From Rehmannia glutinosa (lineage: Eukaryota > Streptophyta > Magnoliopsida > Lamiales > Orobanchaceae): a DNA stretch of 64,000 nt. A program made the position numbers and the translations under genes. Where the stretch lies: assembly GCA_016081115.2 (NCBI GenBank), contig JABTTQ020001508.1:124001-188000 (forward strand), given 5' to 3'. Shown here piece after piece: positions 22,991 through 34,361 of this stretch. Every line of letters begins with the position of its first letter. The first letter of the stretch is position 1. The notes under the pieces were generated by a model. It saw only the letters and a list, made by a program, of their open reading frames with translations. It ran no database searches and had not been told where the DNA came from.

Positions 22991-23758
22991 AATGTAGATA
23001 ATGGAATCAACGCCAAAGACATCAGAATCTATAGGAATGCGTATACCGGTACCATCATGAAGAATTCTCTTGGCATAGAAATATAACACCCATAATTGTG
23101 CAGGCACACTTTCATCGTGCAACTCATCAACATGCAGCTCCTTTTTTGGGTGTAACTCTTCCTTTCTACCATACTTCTAATAAGATAATTAATCACACTT
23201 TAGATAGGCTCGATAAAATAATTTCTTATCATTTAAATTAAAATATAATGTCAATTTTAACTCGTCTTTCATCTTTATCAAGTGTACAGGCCAGGTCACA
23301 TGATTTCCCACGGCATCACTAATACTTCTTGAATAAACACAAAGTTGTCACAATTTCACTTTACATATCATCTAACTTCGAAAAATATATCACTTTACTA
23401 ATGAGCACATTGAAGAATAAACACAACCGAAAGTGATAACATATCGACATGTTTGGACCGGACACCCTCGGATGGCAACTTGGAGTAGTTTTGGCATCAA
23501 TGTATGGCAGTCGTGTGACTTAAGGTGAACAAGCTTCAACTCCTTTATTGCGACAAGGATTCTAACATTAGATGAATAACTTGTGGGCAAAAATAGCTCA
23601 TGTAACTGTCTGAGCCAATATTTTAAATACCAAGCTTCAGATAGATAAAATTTCATTATCCACTTTTTCTCGTCATCTTCAAAATCATTATTATTGCTAT
23701 CATTTTCTTCTTTTTTAAATACATAAAACCTCTGCCAGCCTGGGATTAAACTCGCCAT
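22991..23758 (-). pseudogene. Fragment of a CACTA (En/Spm-type) transposase with DUF4218
   Basis: On the minus strand the frame 23758-23390 contains LKSHDCHTLMPKLLQVAIRG and YVITFGCVYSSMCSLVK. These match the DUF4218 region that follows the TNP2 transposase domain in plant CACTA elements (consensus LKSHDCHVLMQ, LLPVAIR). Further down, in other frames, ISDAVGNHVTWPVHLIK (about 23320-23270) and AKRILHDGTGIRIPID (about 23070-23020) resemble other CACTA-associated ORF text. The DDE catalytic part is absent and no CACTA termini were seen nearby, so this is an isolated relic. Confidence 0.75.
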
Positions 23759-24201
23759 GGTGGCCGACGTGTGAAATGCATAGCCAGGACACTATAACGG
23801 GGTGGGCCGTATTGAAAAATCATATAAATCCTAACTAAATTTATTTTATTAAAATAATTTGCTTAGTATGAAAAAATTAAAAAGATAGGGTGTCGAGGCC
23901 CAGGTGGCCCCCTAGTTATGCCACTGGATGTGTGGTTGTGGCGATGGAAGAAAAAGACTCTCTCCTTCTCTCAAATTCTTTTTTTTCCCTTTCAGTATAT
24001 TATTTCATTTTTCTCTTTGCAGATGTACCTAATTATTTCCTCCTAATCTCAAAAATGCCACCATCTATTGTTATGTGTTTGGATATAGGGCTCCATCACA
24101 CATATTTAGACCCGTGAGACGGTCTCATATAAGTTTTTGCCTCTGAACAAAAGCACACATAAGTACATACTATTTAAACTTAAACCAATTCCACCTATTG
24201 G
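23759..24201. other. Gene-free stretch
   Basis: No supported gene is present. The palindromic word GTGAGACGGTCTCA at about 24114-24127 also occurs at the two ends of the MITE at 35829-36010, and is probably the end of a related decayed copy. Confidence 0.5.
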
Positions 24202-24244
24202 TAGGGATGTCAATGGGGTGGGTGGAGCGGGGGAACGACCCCCA

Positions 24245-24648
24245 TGTTGGATTATAAACTCGATTTGGGTCCATTAATATTGGGCTTGAAAATATATTTT
24301 GAGTTAAAAGATAAAATAAGAGACCAAACACAATGTCCCAAGTTCTAGAAATTATCTAGAAATGTCTTAAGAAAATATCTTAGATATTATTTAGAGACAA
24401 ACTGGTAGAATATTCTAGTGAGGTAGATATTTTGAAAGATGATTCTAGTGGATGAATTATAGCCATTAGATCAAATAAATTCTAGCCATTGGTTAGGAAG
24501 TTGTCTTAGTATAAATAGAGGTTTCTTAGCTCATTTTTCAACAAGCCAAATTTGAGAAGAATCAGTACAAGATAACATTCTTCAACCAAAAAGTTCTCTT
24601 CTAAATAACTTTTTTTTTATCTAAAATTGAGATAACCCTCCTCCAACA
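24245..24648 (+). repeat. 5' LTR of the outer Copia element
   Basis: The repeat starts TGTTGGATT and ends CTCCAACA. A TATA box TATAAATA is at 24510-24517. It pairs with 29971-30415. Confidence 0.9.
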
Positions 24649-24651
24649 AAG

Positions 24652-24664
24652 TGGTATTAGAGCC
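24652..24664 (+). promoter_or_regulatory. Primer-binding site of the outer Copia element
   Basis: TGGTATTAGAGCC three bases after the LTR matches the initiator tRNA-Met primer site with one change. Confidence 0.85.
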
Positions 24665-24726
24665 ACAAGATCTTTGTGGTTTACATACAAATATATCAAA
24701 TGGTGTGTCTTCCTTTCAAGTCCCTA

Positions 24727-27559
24727 TGTTGTATAAAAGTGGTGTTTCAAAAGATTTTCTATCCCATTTAAATTTAATTTTTATTTTATGACTTAGTCTA
24801 AACTTGGCTTACCCCATTTCCTCTCTTCTTATCGTGACTTAAGACTTTTCTCGCTTAGTCAAATTCTTGTTCCAATTATTTGGGTTAAGGGTTAGGCTAT
24901 ATATAATCACTTTTCTCAATGAAAAAAAGATAGATAGAGAGAAAAATATTCTTCCTCATTATTTGTTCTTGATTGATGGGTTACAAAAATTCGATGCCGA
25001 TATTGAAGAACATGGAAAATCCGGCATAACTGGTCTGGATCTAAAACATGTCTTGCTTCGTTTCCTGCGATATCCTTAATATATGCAGTCATTAACCAAA
25101 TTCACTACAGTTATTAACAAAAAATCAATATCAATCTAGCCATTTATGATTGTTGATAAATGGTAACAAAGATTAAAAATTAAGTAATTACTTACACATT
25201 TTGTAAGTTAAATGGCACAATCATAAGACATATCTAATAATTATCACAAATAATATAAATTATTTGTATAAGCATTTAATCAAACACCTCGGGCATAGCC
25301 GAGAACTCTCAAATAACATGTCGGCATTTATGTGACCTGGAATTGCAATGAAACAAGGATACAGTTTACGGCTCAGGCCGTGATGAAAGAAAAGGAAAAC
25401 GGGGGAGAATATTTCTCTCATCTACGAGCACGAAACGACTTAGCGGGGACGAAATTCACTGTGGGCCTAAGATTCCTTGCCTTAATTATTACTACTTTTT
25501 TCTGCTTAGTCAAATTCTTGTTTCTATTATTTTGTTCTATATATAATGCATTATCTTCCTAATTTCTAAATATGGAAAATCATTGTCCTTATTTTTGGAT
25601 GCCAAAGATGTAAATGAGATTCGACATTTTGTACTAATTCTTCATTAGTTTTTGTAATAATTTTTACTACTTTATGTCTCATTGAGAATGAACTCATTAA
25701 GATATTGATATAATCATAACCTTAAATATTTAAAAGTGTGGGGGTGTTTAATCAAAGTTTTGTTATCGAATGACTTTACTTTTGTTGAAGTAGATAGATG
25801 TGCTTATACAAAACTTGATGATAATGAGTATGACAATATATAACTATTTGTTATATGTGGATTGTATGCTCGATTTGGTACTAAACTTTATTTAATATAT
25901 AATCTTCAAGAGTTACTTGCTTCTAAATTTGATGTGAGGGGTATGAGCAAAGCAAGTGTAATATTGAGTGTTAAAATCATAAGAGATGATGAAATCATAA
26001 TATTATTTCAAGAGCACTATGTTGAGAAACCTCTTAAGAAATTTGAACATTTCAATGTCAAAGCGTAAGTTAAGGAGTTTGGACATTTCGATGTCAAGAC
26101 TATGAGTACTCCTTGTGATGCTAACACTCAATTAAAAAAATTGGTGATCATGTGGCTCAACTGAGTATGCACTGCATTATTGGGAGTATGTTGCATTTGA
26201 TGATTTTTCACGTTAACATAACTTATGTGTGTGTCGATTGAGCATATATACATATAATCCCAACCATGATCATTGGACTACTTTAGTCAGGCTAATAAAA
26301 TACTTTAGAGGTTCCATGAATTATGGTATCTTTTATAATGGATTTTCCTCCGTATTAGAGAGATTTAGTGATAATAATCGGATCCCGATTCGAGATAAGA
26401 TAAAATCTACTAGTGGTTATAAATTCACTCTTGATGGGTTGCAATTACTTGAAGTCAATTAAACAAACTATCATAGCAAAATCTACTATGGAGTCTGAGT
26501 TTGTTTCATTAGAGTTAGTTGGCAATGAGGCTGAGTAGTTGGAAAACTTCTTAGCATGTATTATGTTGGGTTCAAAACCAATACCTTCGATTAATACATG
26601 TCTTGTGATTGTCAAGCAACAATTACAATTGCGTATGATAAAACCTTTAATGGTAAAAATAGACATATTTGTCCAAGACATGATGTGGTTAAATAGTTGT
26701 TACAAGATGGAGTCATCCATTGATTATGTGAAGTCGAAAGTTAATTTGGCCAATTCTTTGACTAAAATTGTGGGAAGAAATTAACTGAACATCAAAGGGA
26801 ATGGGATTAAAGCCAATTTAAGAAACTCACAGTGATAGAAACCCAACCTCTGTGATTGGAGATCCCATTAATGAGGTTCATATGGGTAATAACAAGTCAC
26901 TTATTAATTCTGCTAGCACAACAGTCCCTTCATATAGTGTGAGAAGTGCTAGAATGCAAGTATGAGGGATGAGTTGATAATCTCTTAATGAATTTCATAT
27001 CCCTTGAGGGCAGTATATTTACTTGCAATATATACTTGATGAAATTCACTTATATGAGTGTGGAGTGGGGCCGCTCCTATGAGACTTTGGCATGTCTCTA
27101 GAGCACTCATGAATACTAGGCATGGCCTATTAGCGCAAAAAACCACATTGAACGACAAAATTCGATGCATTTTACACTCATTTTAGTAACCTAACAAATC
27201 ATTACATTCTATTCTTTTTTAATCTTTTAAAACATGTGGAGGATTGTTGTATAAAACTGGTGTTTAAAAGATTTTCTATCCCACTTCAAATTTAATTTTA
27301 ATTTTATTTGACTTAGTCTAAGCTTTGCTCACTTCATTTCCTCTTCTTATCATGACTTAAGACTTTTCTACTTAGTCAAATTTGTGTCACTTTGTTATTT
27401 GGGTTGAGGAGAACGTGAAGCTTATCTGCATTATCTTCTTAATTTCTAGAAAATTCGTGAGCCTTAAGCTATATATAATCACTTTTCTATGAAGAAAAGA
27501 TAGATAGAGAGAAAAATATTCTTCCTCATTCTTTGTTCTTGATTGATGGGTTACAAAAA
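24727..27559 (+). mobile_element. Second decayed Copia element nested in the first
   Basis: Direct repeats at about 24727-24984 and 27244-27559 start TGTTGTATAAAA and end GATTGATGGGTTACA. Between them lie reverse transcriptase and RNase H remnants (about 25690-26790) but no gag or integrase, so the copy is heavily deleted. A third partial piece of the same LTR-like text (TTAGTCAAATTCTTGTTTCT, near 25506-25570) suggests internal rearrangement. No 5-bp duplication is evident, so the ends are approximate. Confidence 0.7.
25690..26800 (+). pseudogene. Copia reverse transcriptase C-terminus and RNase H, degenerate
   Basis: Translation in changing frames gives a damaged catalytic motif YVDC (25854-25865) where Copia enzymes have YVDD. 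It is followed by LIYNLQELLASKFDVRGMS and HYVEKPLKKFEHFNVKA (about 25885-26065), RLSIYTYNPNHDHWTTLVRL (26232-26295), IKSTSGYKFTLDG, then RNase H-like STMESEFVSLE and SIDYVKSKVNLANSLTKIVG (about 26720-26780). Loss of the second catalytic Asp plus many stops makes this non-functional. Confidence 0.85.
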
Positions 27560-27689
27560 TTTAGTCTTTGTTGTTCATATCATGTTGAATCCTGGGGGAT
27601 TATGCAAATAAATCATTAAGGACAGTGCTAATCTCCGCACACCTCAGAATTAATCTCTTTATTTTCATTCAATTTTTCGAACTTCACCA

Positions 27690-28500
27690 AATTTTCCAAC
27701 ACCCTATGCTCAACACAAACAACTATTATAATTGGAGTATCAAGATGAAATCCCTTTTGGATGCACGTGATGTTTGGGACATTATAGAAAAATGATATGT
27801 CGAGTCACAAGACGAGACTATACTATCCCAAACTTAAAAAGAGAATTTAAAAGATTTCAAGAAAGAGAAACAAGAAAGCTACAACTACTGCCAAGGAAGG
27901 ATGGTAGAAGCTTTAAATCTCTCACAAAGGAGCGGAACAAGTAAAGAATGTACGTCTCCAAATATTAAGAGTGAATTTGAAGCATTACATATGAAATAGT
28001 CTCAATCTATTTTTGACTATTTCTCTAGAGTTTTGATGGTTTCTAACCAAATGAAAAGAAATACGGAAAAATTAAATGATGTGAGAATTATAGAAAATAT
28101 ACTATGTTCTTTAAGTCTTACATTTGAGCACATTGTCGTAATAATTAAGGAAACAAAAAATTTGGAAGAGATGACTATTGATCAATTATTAGTTTCATTA
28201 TAAGCATATGAAGAAAAACATAAAAAGAAATAAGATAATGTGGAACAACGTTTTGAAATGCAATTGAAGGATAAGGAAGAAAGCATGGGCAATGAACGAG
28301 ATCAACATGGAAGAGGTCATGTCCAATGATGAGGTTGTGGTTGTGGACGCGCACGAGGAGGTTCCAACAATAATGAAGATAGAAGAGAATACTCAAACAG
28401 CGGATGCGGGAGGAGCAACCCAAGAACAAGATATGGAAAATTAGAAATCAAGTGTTATAATTGTCAAAATTTTGGACATTATGCTTCGAATGTATAGATC
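27690..28500 (+). pseudogene. Copia gag with zinc knuckle (outer element)
   Basis: The frames give NYYNWSIKMKSLLDARDVWD (about 27721-27780), DYFSRVLMVSNQMKRN (about 28015-28062), NLEEMTIDQLLVSL and YEEKHKKK, all of the UBN2-type Copia gag. The zinc knuckle reads CYNCQNFGHYASNV (28452-28494); the last Cys of CCHC is replaced by Val. In-frame stops occur, for example after DIIEK (about 27794). Confidence 0.87.
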
Positions 28501-28559
28501 CTAAAACTAAAGTTGAAGAAAAGGCACGCTATATGAAAAATAAAAGTGAAGAAGATATC

Positions 28560-29430
28560 AATTTATTACTAGCTTACAAAGGAAATGATGGAATACAAGA
28601 CAACACTTGGTACCTCAATACTGGTGTGATCAACCATATGTGTGGAAAGAAAGCTTGTTTGTGGAGCTTGAATTGGTAAGTGGTAACATTTCATTTGGAG
28701 ATGAGTATGAGGTTCGGTCAAAGGAAAAGGTCAAATTTTAATCCGCTTGAAGAATGAAAGTCATCAATTTATTTCTAATACATGCCCAATATGAAAAGTA
28801 ATATATTGAGTTTAGGACAACTCTTAGAGAAAGTCTATGACATTCACATGAAAGATAGTAGTCTTTCTATAAGAGATGATAGAAATAATTTAATCACAAA
28901 AGTGCCAATGTCTAGAAATAGAATGTTCTTATTGAATATCCAGAATGATGTAGAAATATATCTCAAATCTTGCTACAAATATACATCTTGGCTCTGGCAT
29001 CTACGATTTGGGCCCTTAAATTTTGTCGGATTAGAATTACTATCAAAGAAAGAGATGATGAGAGGATTACCTTCCATCAATCATCCCGGTCAACTATGCG
29101 AAGGATGTCTATTGGGAAACTAGTTCAGAAAGAGTTTTCCAAAAGAATCAAGGTCGAGATCACAGAAGCCACCGGAACTCGTACACACTGATATTTGTGG
29201 ACCAATCAAGCCAAGCTTTCTCGGTATAAGTAACTACTTCCACCTCTTTATTGATGATTTCTCTAGAAACGACACGGGTATATATTTTGAACCGAGGAAG
29301 TCAGAAGTCAAACTATGGTGGAAAATGAAAGTGGATGCAAAATCAAAGAAATGAGATCAGATTGAGGAGGACAATTCACATTTGAAGAATTCCAAGACTT
29401 TTGTGAAGCAAATGGAATCTAGCATCCGTT
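28560..29430 (+). pseudogene. Copia protease, pre-integrase and start of integrase (outer element)
   Basis: WYLNTGVINHMCG (28608-28646) is the retropepsin active site with the catalytic Asp changed to Asn (AAT, 28617-28619). The frame 28782-29123 contains LWHLRFGPLNFVGLELLSKK and LPSINHPGQLCEGCLLGN, the GAG-pre-integrase zinc region with its second His changed to Pro. Beyond 29120 come ELVHTDICGPIKPS-like text and FIDDFSRN, giving the first integrase Asp. The rest of integrase is lost. Confidence 0.85.
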
Positions 29431-29439
29431 GTGAGTCCC

Positions 29440-29960
29440 AAGACCCCTCCCCCAACAAAGGATGAGAGAAAGAATAGAACAATTCTCAAAAGAGGCACAA
29501 CATGTGCAAGGAGTCTAGAAGATCTTTGTGAGAATACAGAGAGGATAGATAATGTCACACAATTCTATCTCTCTATAGATTGTGAACCCATTACTTTTGA
29601 AGAAACAGTCCAAAACAAAAAATTGAAAGAAACTACGAATGAAGAGATACGAGCATTCATAGAGAAAGACACATAGGAGCTTACTTCACTTTGAAAAGTA
29701 CATAAGGCTATTGGCGTCAAGCGGGTCTATAAAACAAAGAAGAAGTCAAAAGAGATAAGAAAAGACTAGTTGCAAAAGGTTATAGACAAAGAAGCAAACA
29801 TATTCACACTCGCTACCACTACATACGAGAAGACATTTTAAGAAAGGACGTGCAAGTAGAGTATGTGAAATCTCAAGATCAAATTGCGGATATCTTCACC
29901 AAACCACTCAAGCATAGACACTTCATCAGATTTAGAAATTTCCTCGGAATGACAAATCAT
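29440..29960 (+). pseudogene. Copia pol tail: RT N-terminus joined to RNase H end (outer element)
   Basis: The open frame 29431-29676 includes PITFEETVQNKKLKETTNEE, the linker before reverse transcriptase. KAIGVKRVYKTKKKSKE follows at 29700-29755. Then, with no palm domain, the text jumps to VQVEYVKSQDQIADIFTKPL (29850-29910), the end of RNase H. An internal deletion of several hundred codons is therefore visible. Confidence 0.82.
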
Positions 29961-29970
29961 GTTTAGGGGG

Positions 29971-30415
29971 TGTTGGATTATAAACTCGATTTGGGTCCAA
30001 TTAATATTGAGTTTGAAAATATATTTTGAGTTAAAAGATAAAATAAGAACCCAAGCTCAAATGACCTGTCTTAAGAAAATATCTTAGATATTATTTAGAG
30101 AACAGCTTGTAGAAGTTCTAGTGAGGTAGATATTTCTAAGGATGATTCTAATGGATGTATTATTAGCAATTCGATCAAATAAGTTCTAGTCATTTTGGTT
30201 AGGAAGTTGTCTTAGTATAAATAGGGTGTCTTAGCTCATTTTGTAACAAGCCAAATTTGAGAAGAATCATTACACGCAAACATTCTTCTACCAAAAGCTC
30301 TCTTATATTTCTTAACATAAAAAGCCTCCCCCCTACAAATAAAAATGATCGATCTTCGCACTTCCAATTTCTAAATAACCCTTTCATCTAAAATTGAGAT
30401 AACCCTCATCTAATA
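29971..30415 (+). repeat. 3' LTR of the outer Copia element
   Basis: The repeat starts TGTTGGATT after the purine run TTTAGGGGG. It ends near CATCTAATA, which is CTCCAACA in the 5' LTR. A ~50-bp insertion relative to the 5' LTR lies around 30310-30365. Confidence 0.88.
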
Positions 30416-30833
30416 CCCATGCATCCCATTCGTGTTCCCAATCCCGTGAGACAAATGGGTAGGATATGATCCCCATCCTCGCCTTCGGCAGGGGACTCCC
30501 ATATTTGATTTTTTCCTTTTTAACATTTTTAATTATTTTAAATATTTAAAAAAATATGTAAGTATATAATAAAAAAAAACTAACAAAGCATTCATTAGGA
30601 AAGAAATGAAATAAATTAAGGATTTTATCATTTTGGTATATATAATGTGTACATATCTATACTATTAAATAAATTAATAGTATTATATTATATGTGCATA
30701 CCTAGGTTCCCCACGGGAACGGATAGGGAATACGATCCTCGTCCTTGCTAACAGAGAGAAAATATTCCACATCCCCTTTTCCCACGGAAAGGGGAGGGAA
30801 TTCGGGAATCTCCGCCCACATTTGTCATCCCTA

Positions 30834-32163
30834 TCTATGGAGACAAATAAAAACTATATGGGGACATACTCATTAAATTGAAACAAAAGTTACTTATTAT
30901 GGATAAACAAAAATCACCTTTGCGAACATATGTATTCATAAAGGAAACTTAAAAATAATGAAAATGAAATAAATTAAAAGAGGGAGACGAAGGAGAAAAG
31001 AGAGATGAATAGGTTTTGAGAGAAGAAAAGAAATAAGGTTTAAATAATTGCATTTCTAACTAATTTAGAATATGTCCGGCTGCGAAATTTGATAAATATT
31101 GTTGTCCCCACCTTACCCAAAGAGCAAAATAGTAATTACCCCATTTATCGTTAATTGATTCCACGTACTCAAAAGGAATTAACAACTACATCAATTTTGG
31201 CCCACAATAAATTATATATTTTTTAAAAAACAACTTATTATAAATTGCACCATAAAGTAAAATATACAACAACTCAAACTAGACTTATTGTGCTTCCTTA
31301 AGAGAAATAAACTCATACACAAAGGTGGAAATCAACTCACATACATGTCATCAGTGTGGATCAAACTTGAGACCTACTAGTTTCAGGGCTTCCACTTTAA
31401 GGCCTCGTCGGCCATCAAATATTGCAATTTGCGTTCTCCCAAAGTCATTGTCCAAAAATCATTCTCTATCTCTCAACATATTGCATGTCCTCCATGGTCC
31501 GTCTAAATTCTCATGCACCTTGCATACCACTTACTACATATTGTTGGAAATTTCCTGTTAATTAGTATGATGATGAATTTCCAAAAACATGTGTTACTTA
31601 TGGGCACATTTCTTTTTTCCTCCAAAAATTAATGCCTCCAAATTGGTTGTACATATATGAGTTATGTGAGTTCTACCCAAGCATATTTATCAATCATTTT
31701 GTTGTATATTAACAAAAACAGCTTCCCATACTTGAATGTAATTAAAGACTTGAATGGGTTCTCTGATGTGTCTCATGGGTTTGTCGGGTTGAAACTATTA
31801 GCTTCGAGCTTGGGATGGCAGGCAATACGTTTTTAACTTTGTTATGAATTTTGGTGAATCCCATCTCAAATTTATTTATTGTCATTTTTAAATATTTTAA
31901 TTCTCGACTACTATCTAAACTAATTAACGTAATCGTATGTAAAAATTTATGTTCCAATCTAATCTAAAATTATTGTTGAGCCACAAAACAAAATTCTCAG
32001 AATTTTCAAGATAACTCGAATAAAATACGATGTTTTCATATTACTTTAATTAAAATACCATTTGCATCTTTCACAAATAATAACATGACAAAATGTCCCG
32101 AGTTTTTGAGTTAAAAAACGATTTATCGCTTTTTCTTTCTTCCTATTTTAATAAAATTATATT
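30834..32163. other. Gene-free AT-rich stretch
   Basis: The short open frames (31325-31561, 31742-31957) show no domain, no introns and no promoter. I see no supported gene, RNA gene or complete repeat. Confidence 0.5.
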
Positions 32164-32310
32164 ATTCACCACTACCAGAAAAGTCAGTCGTATCGTTAAC
32201 CTTGGTAAGGGTGTTGGCCAGAGTTTTAACTTTGTGTCTCGCTCTCAGTTTCTTTGAAATTTATCCTATCCCTTCCAATCGGCAATCACTACTCCCAACC
32301 TATTAAAAAA
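32164..32310 (-). mobile_element. SINE-like repeat, minus copy
   Basis: The reverse complement (AGGTTGGGAGTAGTGATTG ... GATAAATTTCAAAGAAACTG ... AACTCTGGCCAACACCCTTA) aligns along its length with the plus-strand block at 33283-33410. The B-box region is mutated in this copy. Confidence 0.6.
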
Positions 32311-33282
32311 ATAAAATTATATTATTCTATTTTCTTTCTAATTTTAAATAATCTAATTAGATAATATAATTATAAAGAATAATTTATTGAGAATTTTCAC
32401 ACAAAAATGTATTATTTTCTATAGAAAATTAAATATTTACATTGATATATTTCCAAAGTAATCGCAAATTGCACAAACGAATTTGTCATATCGAAATTTT
32501 CTCAAATTTTCACGAATGATACCCGAAATACAAATTTTAAGGGCCAGCAAATTATTCCCAAATCTGAGGTAGCTACTGTGGAATGTAATTAGCATTAAAT
32601 AAAAGATACACTTTTACTTCTCATGGGAACAAACACAACTACACCTTAAAAATGTGAAAAGGAGGAGCATATATATAAATTATTCAAGTATGTCTATAAT
32701 TTGTCACTAATTGAGGACTCAACTCTATGAAATTGATACTAAGCAAATGTCAAATCTGCTAAGCATATGTCTGCTACACAAAAGTTTGTGCATACACCTC
32801 ATAGGTCTAATATCCTTATCTTTTGGAACATTTCATCTCTAAAGGATCATCTTCCTCCTTTTCCAACCTGATTCAACTATTTGGACATCTTTACTGAAAT
32901 TTCATATGATCAAACTTTTTTTCAAATATTCTTCCAAATTTGTGGTCCTAATTAAGCTTTAGCTCCCTTATGATTGGACCAATAAAATGGACGAGGACTC
33001 CTCCAATTTATCAAATATCGTCATATCATTTTCTTCGACTTTTTTTATTTTATTTTAAGAGATTCGATATGAGTCACATAAATCTTTCTATTTTTATCCT
33101 AGTCTCAGTTTTATAGTATTGTTCCAAATAATAGAGTTCTCGTTTGTATTCCAATCTTAAGTATTTATGTAAATATGTAATGCAGGCGGAAGCCAAACAC
33201 GAAGAAACACATTTTAATCTGAAGAGAATAAATCTCAATTGTTTCAATAATAATTAAACCTCCTAAAAATATTTTTTTTTAA
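32311..33282. other. Gene-free AT-rich stretch
   Basis: No coding, RNA or repeat feature can be supported here. Confidence 0.5.
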
Positions 33283-33410
33283 TAAGTTGAGAGTAGTGGT
33301 TGGAGGAGATGGGATAAGTTTCAAAGAAACTGAAAGATAAAGGGTTCAAACCCTGGTCAATACTCTTATAAATGGTTAGTGATATCACTTACTACAAGCT
33401 TGTGGTACCT
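33283..33410 (+). mobile_element. SINE-like repeat, plus copy
   Basis: The unit begins AGTTGAGAGTAGTGGTTGG, carries a pol III B-box-like word GGTTCAAACCC (33343-33353) and ends near GATATCACTTACTACAAGC. It matches the inverted copy at 32164-32310. Two dispersed copies and a B box support a tRNA-related SINE; an A box (about 33290-33304) is weaker. No clear target duplication was seen. Confidence 0.6.
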
Positions 33411-33905
33411 CCTAAAAATACTTATAATACAACTATTTATAATATCAAACTCCTATCATAATGAAACTCCTAACTTAACTGGGAATCCTTAAACATAAAC
33501 TAAAATAAAAGAATTCAAGATACACAAATCACTTTCTAAAATATATGATATTCTAAAATCCTAAAAGATAATAAACTCGATATCATATCTCCATCAATAT
33601 ATCAAGACAAAAATACAAAACTTAAAACAAACAAAGAGTTAAAATCAACTCTATAATTGAAGGAGAATTCGTAACCTCTAATTTTGTAAACCTATTTGTG
33701 TAACTTTCATTGAAATAGATGGGCAGTAAATGATAAGGATTCCAAGATATCAAAGGGCTGCCCTACTTTGATTTTTGATACAGATTGCTGCAGCATTTAA
33801 ACCTGAATATTACCTATTTATAAGGGCCCTCCACATGCATATGGTCTAGTATCTGAAAGCCATGGTCTCATTGCAAGTTGTTCAAAAGCATATGAGAATC
33901 TCTTA
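33411..33905. other. Gene-free stretch
   Basis: Nothing beyond AT-rich sequence can be supported. Confidence 0.45.
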
Positions 33906-34320
33906 GAGCGTGATTGGTTGGTTTTTCGTTCCTCTACTTTTGGAAAGAAATGTGTGAAAAATTGTTCGGAAAAAAAAGAATAGATTTTGAGAGTGTGACT
34001 GAATAAAAGATAAAAATGTGATCATGATAATTGATGTGATAATTTTTTTAATAAAATAGTTATTGGATGTGATTGATGATTTGAAAAATAAGAGAATGAA
34101 TAGTATATTTTTGATATGACTATATAATCAATAGTTGATAGTGATTTTTTTTGTAATATAATAATTTGATGTGATTGATAATTGGAAAAGTGAGAATGAA
34201 TGAATAATGTATTTTCTGAAAAATTTTACAAGCAAATGCGTGTTGGGAAAAAAAATGAAGGGCGAAATTTTGCCTATATATATTTGGCAACCAGTCACAA
34301 TCTCATTATGAATGGTATAT
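33906..34320. mobile_element. Single-arm relative of the fold-back MITE at 36.7-37.4 kb
   Basis: GATTGGTTGGTTTTTCGTTCC, TTTTGAGAGTGTGA, repeated GGATGTGATTG/GATGTGATTGATAATTGG words and a closing AACCAGTCACA follow the same word order as the right arm of the long fold-back (GAGAGTGTGAATGG, TTGGATGTGATTGGTAG). Confidence 0.5.
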
Positions 34321-34361
34321 ATTTCATCTGATTTTTCAATTCAGGGTGAACACCATGCACG

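Larger units (their letters stand above)
24245..30415 (+). mobile_element. Decayed Ty1/copia retrotransposon (outer copy)
   Basis: A 404-bp 5' LTR (24245-24648) and a ~445-bp 3' LTR (29971-30415) both start TGTTGGATTATAAACTCGAT. The PBS TGGTATTAGAGCC follows at 24652-24664. After a nested insertion, the internal part runs gag (about 27690-28500), protease/pre-integrase (28560-29110), the beginning of integrase, a stub of reverse transcriptase (about 29560-29800) and the end of RNase H (29845-29960). Most of integrase and reverse transcriptase are deleted. Flanks CCCCA and CCCAT match at 3-4 of 5 positions. Confidence 0.88.
24202..30833. mobile_element. Small hAT-like element split by nested Copia elements
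   Basis: The left end TAGGGATGTCAATGGGG (24202-24218) and right end CATTTGTCATCCCTA (30819-30833) are inverted repeats of each other. The host element would be only about 460 bp once the Copia insertion is removed, so it is non-autonomous. Flanking 8-mers CCTATTGG and TCTATGGA are only partly alike, so the target duplication is decayed or the ends are off by a base or two. No transposase is present. Confidence 0.55.

Noticed and set aside
28175..28429. 84-codon minus-strand frame in the outer Copia element
   Set aside because: It lies antisense to clear Copia gag text and has no features of its own.
24202..30841. Clean 8-bp hAT target duplication
   Set aside because: Flanking octamers CCTATTGG and TCTATGGA agree at only 5 of 8 positions; the duplication is not claimed.
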